From JAFGTP01 sp964498725 (GTDB taxonomy: Bacteria > Fidelibacterota > UBA2242 > JAFGTP01), in assembly GCA_964498725.1 (NCBI GenBank), contig CAZCHS010000004.1, positions 26,928 through 90,927 of the forward strand: a stretch of DNA of 64,000 nucleotides, written 5' to 3'. Below, piece after piece: positions 1 to 7,340 of the stretch (its first letter is position 1; each line of letters opens with the position of its first letter). The notes beneath the pieces were generated by a model. It was not told where the DNA came from, did not search any database, and saw only the letters and a list, made by a program, of their open reading frames with translations. The position numbers and the translations under genes are program-made.

Positions 1-303
1 CGGGTCTTTCAAAACCTCATTAATGACTGCTTGTAATGCTTTATCTGACAGGAAAAAATTAATAAAGCCCGGTTTCTTGATCTCGATTTTCCGTATAAAT
101 TCATTTTCTGCCGGAATTGCTTCCACAACTTGTTCCGCGATTTTCATCGGATTATTGCGAAGTTTCTTTGTCAATGTCAGCGCGAGATTAGTGGCAAAAT
201 GACCGTGGTCGACCCGCTTTGTGCGTTCTACATGAATGTTATCATGTTCAATTTCCATTGAATTCAGGGCCTGTTGTAACAACTCAGTAATCTTATTTAG
301 CAT
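1..303 (-). CDS. argS: arginyl-tRNA synthetase, N-terminal fragment (cut by window edge)
   Basis: Reading the minus strand from the ATG at 303 gives 101 residues beginning MLNKITELLQQAL and open to the window edge. The fragment matches the N-terminal additional domain of class Ia arginyl-tRNA synthetase, which contacts the tRNA D-loop. It shows the family signature DHGHFATNLAL, a following NPMKIAEQVVEAIP block, and KKPGFINFFLS. ArgS charges tRNA-Arg in the cytoplasm. The catalytic HIGH and anticodon-binding regions lie outside the window. It is the most downstream visible gene of a minus-strand run (thioredoxin/glutaredoxin protein, groES, argS), with a 159-base gap to groES that holds short tandem repeats, so it may have its own promoter. 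The identification rests on the pattern of the first 100 residues. Confidence 0.9.
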   Translation of the reverse strand, partial: MLNKITELLQQALNSMEIEHDNIHVERTKRVDHGHFATNLALTLTKKLRNNPMKIAEQVVEAIPAENEFIRKIEIKKPGFINFFLSDKALQAVINEVLKDP

Positions 304-364
304 CTATTCCTCAATTTTTAGTGGGAATTTAAAATTTCTTCACATTTTTTACAATGAAATAAAA

Positions 365-406
365 AGGTTGAGGTTGAGATTGAGGTTAAGGCTGAGGTTA
401 AGATCA
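365..406. repeat. degenerate hexamer tandem repeat (AGGTTG)n
   Basis: Seven consecutive 6-base units (AGGTTG, AGGTTG, AGATTG, AGGTTA, AGGCTG, AGGTTA, AGATCA) lie between argS and groES. The plus-strand ORF over it encodes only a monotonous Arg-Leu run and is not a gene. The variation between units looks like an old or diverging microsatellite. No function is evident. Confidence 0.75.
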
Positions 407-439
407 GGAAAGCGGATACCCAATGCTCTCAAACTGACC

Positions 440-467
440 GATCACTGATTACAGATCACCGATTATA
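440..467. repeat. 14-base tandem duplication at the groES 3' end
   Basis: GATCACTGATTACA is followed directly by GATCACCGATTATA (12 of 14 identical). The second copy overlaps the last codon and stop of groES (463-467). It may be a small slippage duplication or part of the untranslated tail. No protein-binding role can be shown. Confidence 0.5.
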
Positions 468-741
468 TAGCGTCGACATCCTCATATTTACCAAGAATCT
501 CAGACTCCTGAATAAACAAGTATTCTTCGCCATCTTTCTCAAATTTAGTTCCGGCAAATTCTTTGTAAATCACACGATCGCCAATTGATATTTGTTCTTT
601 GGCGACGGCAGAAAGAGCCACCACTTCACCTTCATTGGGCTTTTCTTTGGCAGTATCGGGAATAATGATGCCGCCGGTTGTCTGTTCTTCTTCTGTTGGA
701 GCTTTAACTAACACATAATTATTGACAGGTTGAATTTTCAT
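463..741 (-). CDS. groS: co-chaperonin GroES
   Basis: A 92-residue protein of the usual GroES/Hsp10 length. It opens with MKIQPVNNYVLVKAP, has the mobile-loop region EEEQTTGGIIIPDTAKEKPNEGEVVA, and the closing strand block GDRVIYKEFAGTKFEKDGEEYLFIQESEILG. GroES caps GroEL and encloses substrate proteins for ATP-driven folding in the cytoplasm. A clear GAGGAG ribosome site lies just upstream, overlapping the end of the preceding gene, which stops 15 bases before this start. The two are therefore probably cotranscribed and may be translationally coupled. No groEL follows; the next gene is argS. GroEL must be encoded elsewhere, which is less usual than a groESL pair. Confidence 0.95.
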   Translation of the reverse strand: MKIQPVNNYVLVKAPTEEEQTTGGIIIPDTAKEKPNEGEVVALSAVAKEQISIGDRVIYKEFAGTKFEKDGEEYLFIQESEILGKYEDVDAI

Positions 742-756
742 TGTTTTACTTCTCCT

Positions 757-1329
757 CTATTTTGTATTTATTTCAAGTAGTTCATTAATTCGCGCACGGT
801 CAAATCCGACAATTATTTCACCGTCAATATCGGTTTGCGGGACACCGGTTTGTCCGGTTCGTTGCTGCAGTTCCCGGGCCGCATTGGGGTCTGCCGCCAC
901 ATCAACATCAGTAAAGGAAACTCGATTTTTCCTTAAATAGCTTTTCAGTTGATTACAATAAACACAAGTTGGCGTGGAATAAACAGTGACATTGGGTTGC
1001 GCCACCTCTTCCCCATGTTCATTTAAAATTGGCGCTTCCTGAAACAGCATTTCGTAATAAGATTTCTTTTGTTTTCCATAAATCACATTATAACTGGCAT
1101 TATTGCGAATCACCAACAGCGCCGGTACGGAATCAATATTATATTCCGGATGTATGGTTTTTACTTCACCGGCATTGACTGTGTAAATCGGAACGTCTTT
1201 GTAATCTTTCTGCAACCCTTTGAATATCTCCAATGCTTCGAGACTTTTTTGTGATTTGTCAGTGTAGAATAAAACCAGTTTCAATTTTTCATCACTTTTT
1301 AATTGTTTTATTGTTTTAACCGCTTTCAT
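757..1329 (-). CDS. tandem thioredoxin-like/glutaredoxin protein
   Basis: A 190-residue protein with two thioredoxin folds. Residues about 15-100 form a thioredoxin-like domain without a CxxC motif: FYTDKSQKS occupies the active-site place. Residues about 113-185 are a glutaredoxin domain with active site C122-V-Y-C125 and the cis-proline loop TGVPQ, followed by GFDRARINELLE. The glutaredoxin half probably reduces disulfides or glutathione-like mixed disulfides in the cytoplasm; the N-terminal half may bind partners. The start is set at MKAVKT because GGAGAA lies about 10 bases upstream; the open frame extends 39 codons further (to 1446) with a low-quality N-terminus and no ribosome site. It lies 15 bases upstream of groES, suggesting a shared redox/folding-stress transcript. 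Confidence 0.82.
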   Translation of the reverse strand: MKAVKTIKQLKSDEKLKLVLFYTDKSQKSLEALEIFKGLQKDYKDVPIYTVNAGEVKTIHPEYNIDSVPALLVIRNNASYNVIYGKQKKSYYEMLFQEAPILNEHGEEVAQPNVTVYSTPTCVYCNQLKSYLRKNRVSFTDVDVAADPNAARELQQRTGQTGVPQTDIDGEIIVGFDRARINELLEINTK

Positions 1330-1459
1330 TGTTTCAAATTTCTCCATATAAAATTTTTGATAATTGATCTTTTGGATGGTTGTTTGTGGTACAAGGTTAC
1401 AAATTATTCTATATGGAAAAACAATTGCGGATTTATATAAAACCACAGAAATTTATTAT

Positions 1460-1575
1460 AGCCTGAATTATTCATGAATTTTCAATTTTTTAAAGGAAAG
1501 CGAATAAAATTAACAAGTTATGGAAAAAAATAATTAAAAGAGGAATTGTAAAATTCATAGAATGATATTCAGGCT
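1460..1575. repeat. palindromic repeat family 1, copy A
   Basis: A 116-base element bounded by AGCCTGAAT at the left and ATTCAGGCT at the right, with longer imperfect terminal inversions (TTATTCATGAATTTTC against GAAAATTCATAGAATGAT-like sequence). It is about 90% identical to 56798-56912, where both outer ends carry A/T instead of G/C at the same paired position, that is, a compensating change. It lies between the upstream end of the thioredoxin/glutaredoxin gene and the flavin-reductase-like gene and contains no reading frame. Confidence 0.8.
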
Positions 1576-1617
1576 AATCCCGATAGTTTCCACAGGAAAC
1601 GGATCGGCGCGAAGCGG
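1567..1617. repeat. palindromic repeat family 2, copy A (truncated)
   Basis: It begins at the shared border word ATTCAGGCTAA and continues CCCGATAGTTTCC, CAGGAAACGGATCGG and CGCGAAGCGGG. The CGATAGTTTCC and GGAAACGGATCG halves pair as a hairpin. Related copies are at 2459-2589 (opposite orientation) and 30188-30295. This copy stops at GCGGG, where the 1618-1752 element begins, and lacks the ATTATTCATA hairpin seen in the other two. It was probably interrupted by that insertion. Confidence 0.7.
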
Positions 1618-1752
1618 GAGGCTGTCCCAAAAGGTATAATCTGTCACTCTGAGCTTGTCGAAGAGTGACTTCGAAGTGACGCTTTCTCCTCTAAAACTGT
1701 CTACTTCGACAAGCTCAGCATGACAGTAGAGTTGGGCTTTTGGGACAGCCTC
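1618..1752. mobile_element. MITE-like element with 16-base terminal inverted repeats
   Basis: 135 bases with perfect inverted ends GAGGCTGTCCCAAAAG (1618-1633) and its complement (1737-1752). Inside, a second inverted pair joins 1642-1663 (CTGAGCTTGTCGAAG core) with 1704-1725 (CTTCGACAAGCTCAG core). There is no reading frame, so it would need a transposase in trans. The end sequence resembles those of several DDE-type insertion sequences, which is recollection and not a search result. No clear target duplication is visible. It appears inserted at the end of repeat family 2, and its right end lies only 16 bases from the stop of the flavin-reductase-like gene. Confidence 0.7.
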
Positions 1753-1768
1753 AGGATAGAATCAAAGC

Positions 1769-2326
1769 CTATTCAACAGCAATTGACTTATCACTAACTG
1801 CAAATTTATTCCCACCCATGTGGTGAATCATTTGCAATCCATTACTAAAATCCCACTGATTATCTTTCCAGCAGTCTTCCCTGACCTCCGATCTCAAAAT
1901 CTGTGCAATGAGCAATACTGAACTTCCCATATCCTCAACTTTCGATACTCTGCATTCCAGTCTGGCAATCGCTTCTGCCAATAATGGCGCTTTGATTTTC
2001 CCGGCTTTTTGTCTTTCTAGGCCAACATAATCGAATTTGTCATCAATTTCAGAACCACTGACCTTGCCGGCTTTAATCACCTGTTTTGCAATTGAAATAT
2101 CCGGTATATTAAACCCAAATTCACCGGTTTCATTGATAAATGAGTAAGAGTAATGTCCCTTTCCGGCCAAAATCGCCACCATCGGGGGTTCCTTGCGCAA
2201 GGGCATATTCCAGGCCACAGAAAATAAATTATCCTTTCTGCCATTCCCTACACTGATCACAGCGACACTTCCCGGTGTGATCAGACGGTGAGGATTTTCA
2301 ATTTCAAGATATTGTTTTGAAGTCAT
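1769..2326 (-). CDS. flavin reductase-like / flavoredoxin family protein
   Basis: A 185-residue FMN-binding split-barrel protein. Family features are the opening PHRLITPGSVAVISVG, then NLFSVAWNMPLRKEPPMVAILAGKGHYSYSFINETGEFGFNIP, and a following VSGSEIDDKFDYVGLE region, as in flavoredoxins and the small reductase components of two-component monooxygenases. Such proteins bind FMN and reduce flavin or pass electrons; the physiological partner cannot be read here. Length fits the family. The ATG at 2326 is chosen because AAAAGGAG lies 6-7 bases upstream; the longer frame to 2359 is less likely. It is monocistronic by context, with repeat elements on both sides. Confidence 0.85.
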   Translation of the reverse strand: MTSKQYLEIENPHRLITPGSVAVISVGNGRKDNLFSVAWNMPLRKEPPMVAILAGKGHYSYSFINETGEFGFNIPDISIAKQVIKAGKVSGSEIDDKFDYVGLERQKAGKIKAPLLAEAIARLECRVSKVEDMGSSVLLIAQILRSEVREDCWKDNQWDFSNGLQMIHHMGGNKFAVSDKSIAVE

Positions 2327-2458
2327 TTTTTCTCCTTTTATAATAGATGTGCTTACCAATTACAAGATAAGAGCCGGTGATGCAAACTCGCAAATTTTAT
2401 TTTTTTACAGGCACTCTGATTCAATTTAATATTTAATGATGGTTTCTTTTAAACGGAA

Positions 2459-2589
2459 TAACTGCATTATTCATAAAAATATAAACAATATCCGCTTCGC
2501 GCCGATACGTTTCCTTTCATCAAACAGCCAAAAATGCTATTTGTCAGGAGTGAATGTTCCAGCGGAAACTATCGGGATTAATCTGAAAT
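2459..2589. repeat. palindromic repeat family 2, copy B
   Basis: Read on the minus strand this runs from ATTAATCCCGATAGTTTCC, through GGAACATTC and a variable centre, to GGAAACGTATCGG, CGCGAAGCGG and TTTATGAATAATGCAGTTA. The two GATAGTTTCC/GGAAACGTATC halves form a long hairpin. It matches 30188-30295 except in the centre. It fills much of the otherwise gene-free 2327-2674 gap between divergent genes. Confidence 0.75.
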
Positions 2590-2622
2590 TGACTTGTTGC
2601 CCAAAATAATCAAGTTTTTCCT

Positions 2623-2650
2623 TTGACTTTAGAAATATTTTTGCTATTTA
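2623..2650 (+). promoter_or_regulatory. sigma-70-type promoter candidate for the response-regulator pair
   Basis: TTGACT (2623-2628) and TATTTA (2645-2650) are separated by 16 bases and lie 25 bases before the ATG of the first response regulator. The same TTGACT/TTGACA type occurs at 50174 and 54832. This is a pattern match only. Confidence 0.4.
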
Positions 2651-2674
2651 TTAAGGTTTAAATATAGAATAGGC

Positions 2675-3127
2675 ATGAATCAAAACGTTGTGATATTACT
2701 TGCAGAAGACAATCCAGGACATGCGAAACTAACCAGAAAACACCTGAAACGCGCCGGATTGAAAAACACCATTATTCACTTTAACAATGGCGAAGAACTG
2801 CTCAACTTTCTTGATAAAAACGGTGAATACCCGAATTCCCCGGAAATCGAACAGAGCTATTTTATTATAATGGATTTAAAAATGCCAATAATCGATGGGT
2901 TCAAAGCTCTTGAACTTTTGAAAAGCAATAACACTTATGCCGTCATTCCGGTAGTCATATATTCGACCAGTGATGACCCGCTTGAAATTTATAAATGTTA
3001 TCAGAAAGGCTGCAATGGATATGTCGTTAAACCGGTACAATCCAAAGATTTTGCCGATTTTTTAAAAAATTTAGTCAGTTATTTGAAAATTATTCAAATC
3101 CCTGTAATCAACAAAAACCTGGAATAA
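2675..3127 (+). CDS. single-domain response regulator (Rcp1/CheY-like)
   Basis: A 150-residue protein that is only a receiver domain. The acidic pair is E11-D12 in ILLAEDN, the phosphoacceptor is D67 in MDLKMPIIDGFKALE, the conserved hydroxyl position lies in YSTSDD, and K119 is in VVKPVQ. The extended spacing around NGEYPNSPE is typical of Rcp1-type regulators that work with phytochrome or hybrid histidine kinases. It has no output domain and would signal by protein contact. It ends 4 bases before the next response-regulator gene, so the two form one transcriptional unit. No histidine kinase is encoded in this window, so the partner is elsewhere. Confidence 0.9.
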   Translation: MNQNVVILLAEDNPGHAKLTRKHLKRAGLKNTIIHFNNGEELLNFLDKNGEYPNSPEIEQSYFIIMDLKMPIIDGFKALELLKSNNTYAVIPVVIYSTSDDPLEIYKCYQKGCNGYVVKPVQSKDFADFLKNLVSYLKIIQIPVINKNLE

Positions 3128-3131
3128 CAAA

Positions 3132-4160
3132 ATGATTACTTTACAAGAAAAATCCACCTTTAAAATCCTTATTGTTGAAGATGACTTTGGCCTCAACAAA
3201 CTAATCAAACGGAAACTGGAGCGCCAGGGCTTGAACTGCCTGCAAGCACATACCGGCCGGGAAGCCATTGAATACTTAATGAACAATGATGAAAAATATC
3301 TGGTATTAATGGATTATCTGCTCACTGATATGAATTCCATTGAAATGATCCTAAGCCTGAAAGACAATGGCCTGGAATACCCTTTTATAGCAATGACCGG
3401 ACGGGGCAGCGAAGATATTGCCGTTGAATTGATGAAATTGGGGGCCCGCGATTATCTCATTAAAAATGAGGAATTTCTCAACGTTTTACCCAATGTGGTA
3501 AAAAAAGTGCTGGAAAATATTATCAAAGATGAAAAATTACATGCTGCCGAGGAAAAAATACATTTTCTGGGTTCCATCACTCAGCAAACTACCGACGCCA
3601 TTTTTGCCACCGACCTGGAATTCAACATAACTTACACCAACCGGGCCGCCAGCCAATTATACAAATATACGCAGGATGAATTTTTAGAAATGAATATTCA
3701 GGAAATCATTCCCGGCGAATTTCTAGTCCAAAATCGATATGAAATGATCAAAAGCACCCGGTCGGAAGGTTACTGGGAACATGAAGAGGAACATCAGAAA
3801 AAAAATAAAATGGAATTTTTTGCCAATATCAAGGTTTCTCCGCTTTTTAGGGACGACCTTTTAATCGCTTTTATATTTATCATTCGCGATGTCACAGAAC
3901 GTAAAGAACGCGAACAGGAACGGGAAAATTTAATCCGGGAGTTAACCGCTGCTTTGAACCGTATCAGAACTCTGGAAGGCCTGATACCAATCTGCGCCAG
4001 TTGCAAAAAAATCCGTTCTGATGAAGGATATTGGGAAGATGTGGAGGTTTATATTCGCAACCATTCCAAAGCTGATTTCACCCATGGCTTATGTCCCGAT
4101 TGCACGAAGGAAATGTATCCTGATATCTATCAAAAATTGAAGGATAAAGGAAAACTGTAA
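3132..4160 (+). CDS. receiver-PAS protein with C-terminal four-cysteine module
   Basis: A 342-residue signalling protein. Residues about 10-125 are a receiver (acid pair in IVEDD, phosphoacceptor D61 in LMDYLLTDM, lysine in DYLIKNE). Residues about 145-260 are a PAS/PAC domain (TTDAIFATDLEFNITYTN through FIIRDVTERKEREQ). A short coiled coil leads to a Cys4 module with C288-x2-C291 and C321-x2-C324 in ICASCKK and CPDC, probably metal binding. There is no kinase, cyclase or DNA-binding domain. This C-terminal module is common at the end of PAS proteins, but its role is unclear. It follows the single-domain regulator by 4 bases; both may receive phosphate from the same kinase. Confidence 0.85.
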   Translation: MITLQEKSTFKILIVEDDFGLNKLIKRKLERQGLNCLQAHTGREAIEYLMNNDEKYLVLMDYLLTDMNSIEMILSLKDNGLEYPFIAMTGRGSEDIAVELMKLGARDYLIKNEEFLNVLPNVVKKVLENIIKDEKLHAAEEKIHFLGSITQQTTDAIFATDLEFNITYTNRAASQLYKYTQDEFLEMNIQEIIPGEFLVQNRYEMIKSTRSEGYWEHEEEHQKKNKMEFFANIKVSPLFRDDLLIAFIFIIRDVTERKEREQERENLIRELTAALNRIRTLEGLIPICASCKKIRSDEGYWEDVEVYIRNHSKADFTHGLCPDCTKEMYPDIYQKLKDKGKL

Positions 4161-4347
4161 TAATCTGCAGATCATAATTCATATTAAACCAAATTTTTTA
4201 ACAAAATTTATTTTTCAATTGAATTTGTAACATATAATTTTCATAATTGTAATACAATCATTTTAATCTTTTGATTTTTTATTGAAATGCTTAATTTTCA
4301 GGTTAAAATAATTTTAACACTATGAATATATTTGAAAGGAGCACAAA

Positions 4348-5376
4348 ATGCCTGTTGTAAATTACAAACAATACAAAAGAATGTTAGACAGAGCTCAGGA
4401 AAATAATTTTGCCTATCCGGCAGTTAACGTCGCCAATATGGAAGGCGCCAACGCGGTGATCGAAGGATTCGCCAAAGCCAACAGTGACGGTATCGTGGAA
4501 ATATCTCCCGGTGGCGGAAAACACGCATCCGGCCAGTTGAAAGATGAAGTACTGGGCACGATCTCAATCGCTGAACATATTCACAAAATCGCAGCCAAAT
4601 ACGATGTGAATATTGCCCTGCATACTGATCATTGCCCACCGGAAAAAGTTGACTCTTTTCTGATGCCCTTGATTGAAGAAACCAAAAAACGTCGCGCTGA
4701 AGGCAAGCCAAATTTATTCAACAGCCATATGTTTGACGGATGTGAACTCCCCCTGGAAGAAAACATGGATAAAGCCGAAGAAATTTTAAAAATCTGCGCT
4801 GAAAATGAAATTATTCTTGAAATCGAAGCCGGTGTTGTCGGTGGTGAAGAAGACGGCGTTAACAGAGAAAATGTTGATACATCCAAACTTTACACAACTC
4901 CCCAGGACATGGTTTATGTCCATGAAAGACTGAGTAAAATCGAAGGTGCGAAAATCATGTTCGCGGCAACTTTTGGTAATGTTCACGGCGTTTATAAACC
5001 CGGAAATGTTGTCCTGAAACCTTCCATCTTAAAAGAAGGCCAGCAGGTAGTCATGGACAAATATGGCAAAGATGCCAGATTTTGGTTAGTATTTCATGGC
5101 GGATCAGGTTCCAGCCTGGAAGAAATCCATGAAACCCTGGAATACGGTGTGATCAAAATGAATATTGATACTGATACACAGTATGCTTTTACCCGTCCCA
5201 TCGTTGACCACTTTTTCAAAAACTATGATGGTATTTTGAAAGTTGACGGCGAAGTCGGCGTGAAAAAAGTTTATGATCCCCGTAAATACCTGGCCAAAGG
5301 ACAGGCCGGAATGGCAGACCGAGTTGTGGAAGCCTGCAAAACACTGAAATGTGCCGGTCAGTCGGTTAAATTGTAA
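4348..5376 (+). CDS. fba: class II fructose-1,6-bisphosphate aldolase
   Basis: A 342-residue, zinc-dependent aldolase that interconverts fructose-1,6-bisphosphate with dihydroxyacetone phosphate and glyceraldehyde-3-phosphate in glycolysis and gluconeogenesis. Visible family elements are the catalytic/metal segment H92-T-D-H95 in ALHTDHCPPEK, the metal-ligand glutamate in EIEAGVVGGEEDGV, FGNVHGVYKPGN, and the phosphate/metal loop VFHGGSGSS. Length and the HTDH form fit the class IIA (E. coli FbaA-like) branch. The ATG is preceded by GAAAGGAG. It is monocistronic: 187 AT-rich bases precede it and a strong terminator at 5400-5436 follows. Confidence 0.95.
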   Translation: MPVVNYKQYKRMLDRAQENNFAYPAVNVANMEGANAVIEGFAKANSDGIVEISPGGGKHASGQLKDEVLGTISIAEHIHKIAAKYDVNIALHTDHCPPEKVDSFLMPLIEETKKRRAEGKPNLFNSHMFDGCELPLEENMDKAEEILKICAENEIILEIEAGVVGGEEDGVNRENVDTSKLYTTPQDMVYVHERLSKIEGAKIMFAATFGNVHGVYKPGNVVLKPSILKEGQQVVMDKYGKDARFWLVFHGGSGSSLEEIHETLEYGVIKMNIDTDTQYAFTRPIVDHFFKNYDGILKVDGEVGVKKVYDPRKYLAKGQAGMADRVVEACKTLKCAGQSVKL

Positions 5377-5399
5377 AAGTCAGGATAAATTAGTTATTA

Positions 5400-5436
5400 A
5401 ACTCACCTCTTGTTATATTTAGGGGTGAGTTTTTTA
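5400..5436 (+). terminator. Rho-independent terminator after fba
   Basis: The stem AACTCACC pairs with GGTGAGTT across a 16-base loop, followed by a run of T. It begins 24 bases after the fba stop. Confidence 0.85.
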
Positions 5437-5454
5437 GTATAACCAAGAGATACA

Positions 5455-6594
5455 ATGTACTTATATCAAAAAAAGAAACGCTATTTTGCCCAGGTGACCG
5501 GTGGACTGGAAGACCTGGCTATACAGGAAGTTAAAGAATTGGGCGGATACGGTTGCGAAACAGCTTATCGCGGTATTTATTTTTCCTGCGAAATGAAAAA
5601 TTTATACAAAATCATTTACCGGTCACGGATATTAACCCGGGTACTGGCGCCATTGGTGCAATTCCGGGCCTTTGATGATAAACAATTATATGGCAATGCC
5701 AAAAGCATAAAGTGGAATGACATTTTTCCATTGCAAAAAAGTTTTAAAATTTATGCTAATTCCTCCCATAGTAAACTCCGGCATTCAACCTATGCCGCAC
5801 AGGTTTTAAAAGACGCTATTGCGGACCAGTTTCGTGAAAAGACCGGCCAGCGCCCCAGCGTGGACAAGGATAATCCCGATGTTGTTATTAATCTCTATAT
5901 TCACAGTGATAAAGCCACCATCAGCCTTGACCTTTCCGGGGAATCGCTGCATAAGCGCAAATACCGGAAAACCAGCACAAAAGCTCCCATGCAGGAGACT
6001 TTGGCAGCAGCTATCATTCGCGCTTCACAATGGCAGGGAGAAACACCACTTCATGATCCCATGTGCGGTTCCGGCACTCTACTCAGCGAAGCGCTAATGC
6101 ATTATTGTCACGTGCCAGCAGCGTATTTCAAAGATAAATTTGGATTTTACCATTTACCTGATTTTGATGAAAAGGACTGGCTGTTTGTTAAGCAATTAGC
6201 AGATGAGCAAATTCGGGAATTGCCGCAAGGCTTGATTGCCGGCAGTGATATTGATGCCGACGCTATTAAAGCTGCCGGCGAAAACCTTTCCACTTTTGAC
6301 GAAGGCGTCAAAGTTGGACTAAAAATCAGTTCCTTTGAGAATCTGCCCGTTATGAATAATTATACCATCATTACTAATCCGCCCTATGGTGTTCGAATGG
6401 GAAAGGAAAAAGAACTTCAGAAACTGTATACAAAATTTGGGGATTTCCTGAAAAATTCCTGTAAAAACAGTACGGCTTATGTTTATTGCGGCAATCGTGA
6501 ACTTATCAAATATATCGGGCTGAGAACTTCTTTCAAAATGCCCATGAAAAATGGTGATCTGGACGGACGTTTGATCAAATTAGAAGTATATTAG
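5455..6594 (+). CDS. THUMP-domain class I RNA methyltransferase (RlmL/YpsC family)
   Basis: A 379-residue SAM-dependent methyltransferase. The N-terminal part (about 1-160) is a ferredoxin-like/THUMP RNA-binding region: FAQVTGGLEDLAIQEVKELG through DVVINLYIHSDKATISLDLSGESLHKRKYR. The catalytic part has the SAM-binding segment HDPMCGSGTLLSEAL and the base-binding NPPYGVRMG motif typical of guanine-N2 methyltransferases. By family it modifies large-subunit rRNA in the cytoplasm; the exact site (for example m2G2445) is not decidable from sequence. It lies 11 bases upstream of the GPP34-family gene and is probably cotranscribed with it. Confidence 0.88.
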   Translation: MYLYQKKKRYFAQVTGGLEDLAIQEVKELGGYGCETAYRGIYFSCEMKNLYKIIYRSRILTRVLAPLVQFRAFDDKQLYGNAKSIKWNDIFPLQKSFKIYANSSHSKLRHSTYAAQVLKDAIADQFREKTGQRPSVDKDNPDVVINLYIHSDKATISLDLSGESLHKRKYRKTSTKAPMQETLAAAIIRASQWQGETPLHDPMCGSGTLLSEALMHYCHVPAAYFKDKFGFYHLPDFDEKDWLFVKQLADEQIRELPQGLIAGSDIDADAIKAAGENLSTFDEGVKVGLKISSFENLPVMNNYTIITNPPYGVRMGKEKELQKLYTKFGDFLKNSCKNSTAYVYCGNRELIKYIGLRTSFKMPMKNGDLDGRLIKLEVY

Positions 6595-6605
6595 GAGTGA
6601 GCAAT

Positions 6606-7271
6606 ATGATCGATCTGGCTCTGCATGAAAAATTTGTTTTGCTAACCATCAATGACGAAAAAGGCACTATTGCCTATGGTTATTCCAAAAGTTATGGATT
6701 TGCCGGTATTTTACTGATGGAATTGTATAATAGAAATCTGGTAGAAATTAAGGACAAGAAAATCTCATTCACGGACAAAACTACAGACTCTTCAATCTTA
6801 AATGATGCTCTAAAAATCCTGAAAGAGCGAAAAAAACCGCCTAAAATCAACCAGGCAATACATTTATTAAGCCAAAAGATGCATAAACATTTTGACCGGG
6901 TTATTGAACGATTGGTTGAGAAAGATATTTTAAAAATAGCGGATAAAAAAGTTCTCTGGCTGTTTAATGTCAAGTATTATCCCACCCAAAATCCGGAACC
7001 GGAAAATCTTGTCAAGAGCAAGATCAAAAGCATTGTCCTTTATGGCGATCATCCTGACCCCGAAAGTCTCTGTTTGATCAGTTTGATCCACGTGCTGGAC
7101 CTGTATAAAGAGGTCTTTAGCAAAGAGGAAAAAAAGAAGGCTAAAAAGAAAGTAAAAGAGATTGTCAAAGAACAAAAAATCGCCGGAGATATTCAAAATA
7201 TTATTCAGCAGGAAATTATGATTGCGGTCAATGCAGGTGTCACTGCAGCAACCATTGCCACCACAAACTAA
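6606..7271 (+). CDS. GPP34 (GOLPH3-like) family protein
   Basis: A 221-residue protein with the Golgi phosphoprotein 3 fold: LALHEKFVLLTINDEKG at the N-terminus, AGILLMELYNRNLVEI, then an all-alpha body with FDRVIERLVEKDILKIADKKVLWLF and a RLI/SLI-type ending (PESLCLISLIHVLDLYKEVF). Eukaryotic GOLPH3 binds phosphatidylinositol-4-phosphate and Golgi enzymes; the bacterial function is unknown. The ATG at 6606 follows GGAG by 8 bases; the upstream GTG at 6597 overlaps that ribosome site and is rejected. A lysine-rich stretch near residues 180-190 and a hydrophobic tail suggest membrane-surface association. It probably shares a transcript with the methyltransferase. Confidence 0.82.
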   Translation: MIDLALHEKFVLLTINDEKGTIAYGYSKSYGFAGILLMELYNRNLVEIKDKKISFTDKTTDSSILNDALKILKERKKPPKINQAIHLLSQKMHKHFDRVIERLVEKDILKIADKKVLWLFNVKYYPTQNPEPENLVKSKIKSIVLYGDHPDPESLCLISLIHVLDLYKEVFSKEEKKKAKKKVKEIVKEQKIAGDIQNIIQQEIMIAVNAGVTAATIATTN

Positions 7272-7340
7272 TTATTCCTATGAAAAAGTATAATAATTCT
7301 TTAAGTTTAGAAGTAAAATTTTAATAAACAGGAGATGCAA

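Noticed and set aside
236..448. Plus-strand ORF with an Arg-Leu run between argS and groES
   Set aside because: It is a translation of the hexamer repeat and antisense argS, with no ribosome site or protein-like composition.
1330..1446. 39-codon N-terminal extension of the thioredoxin/glutaredoxin gene
   Set aside because: No ribosome site and atypical composition; the MKAVKT start has GGAGAA at proper distance.
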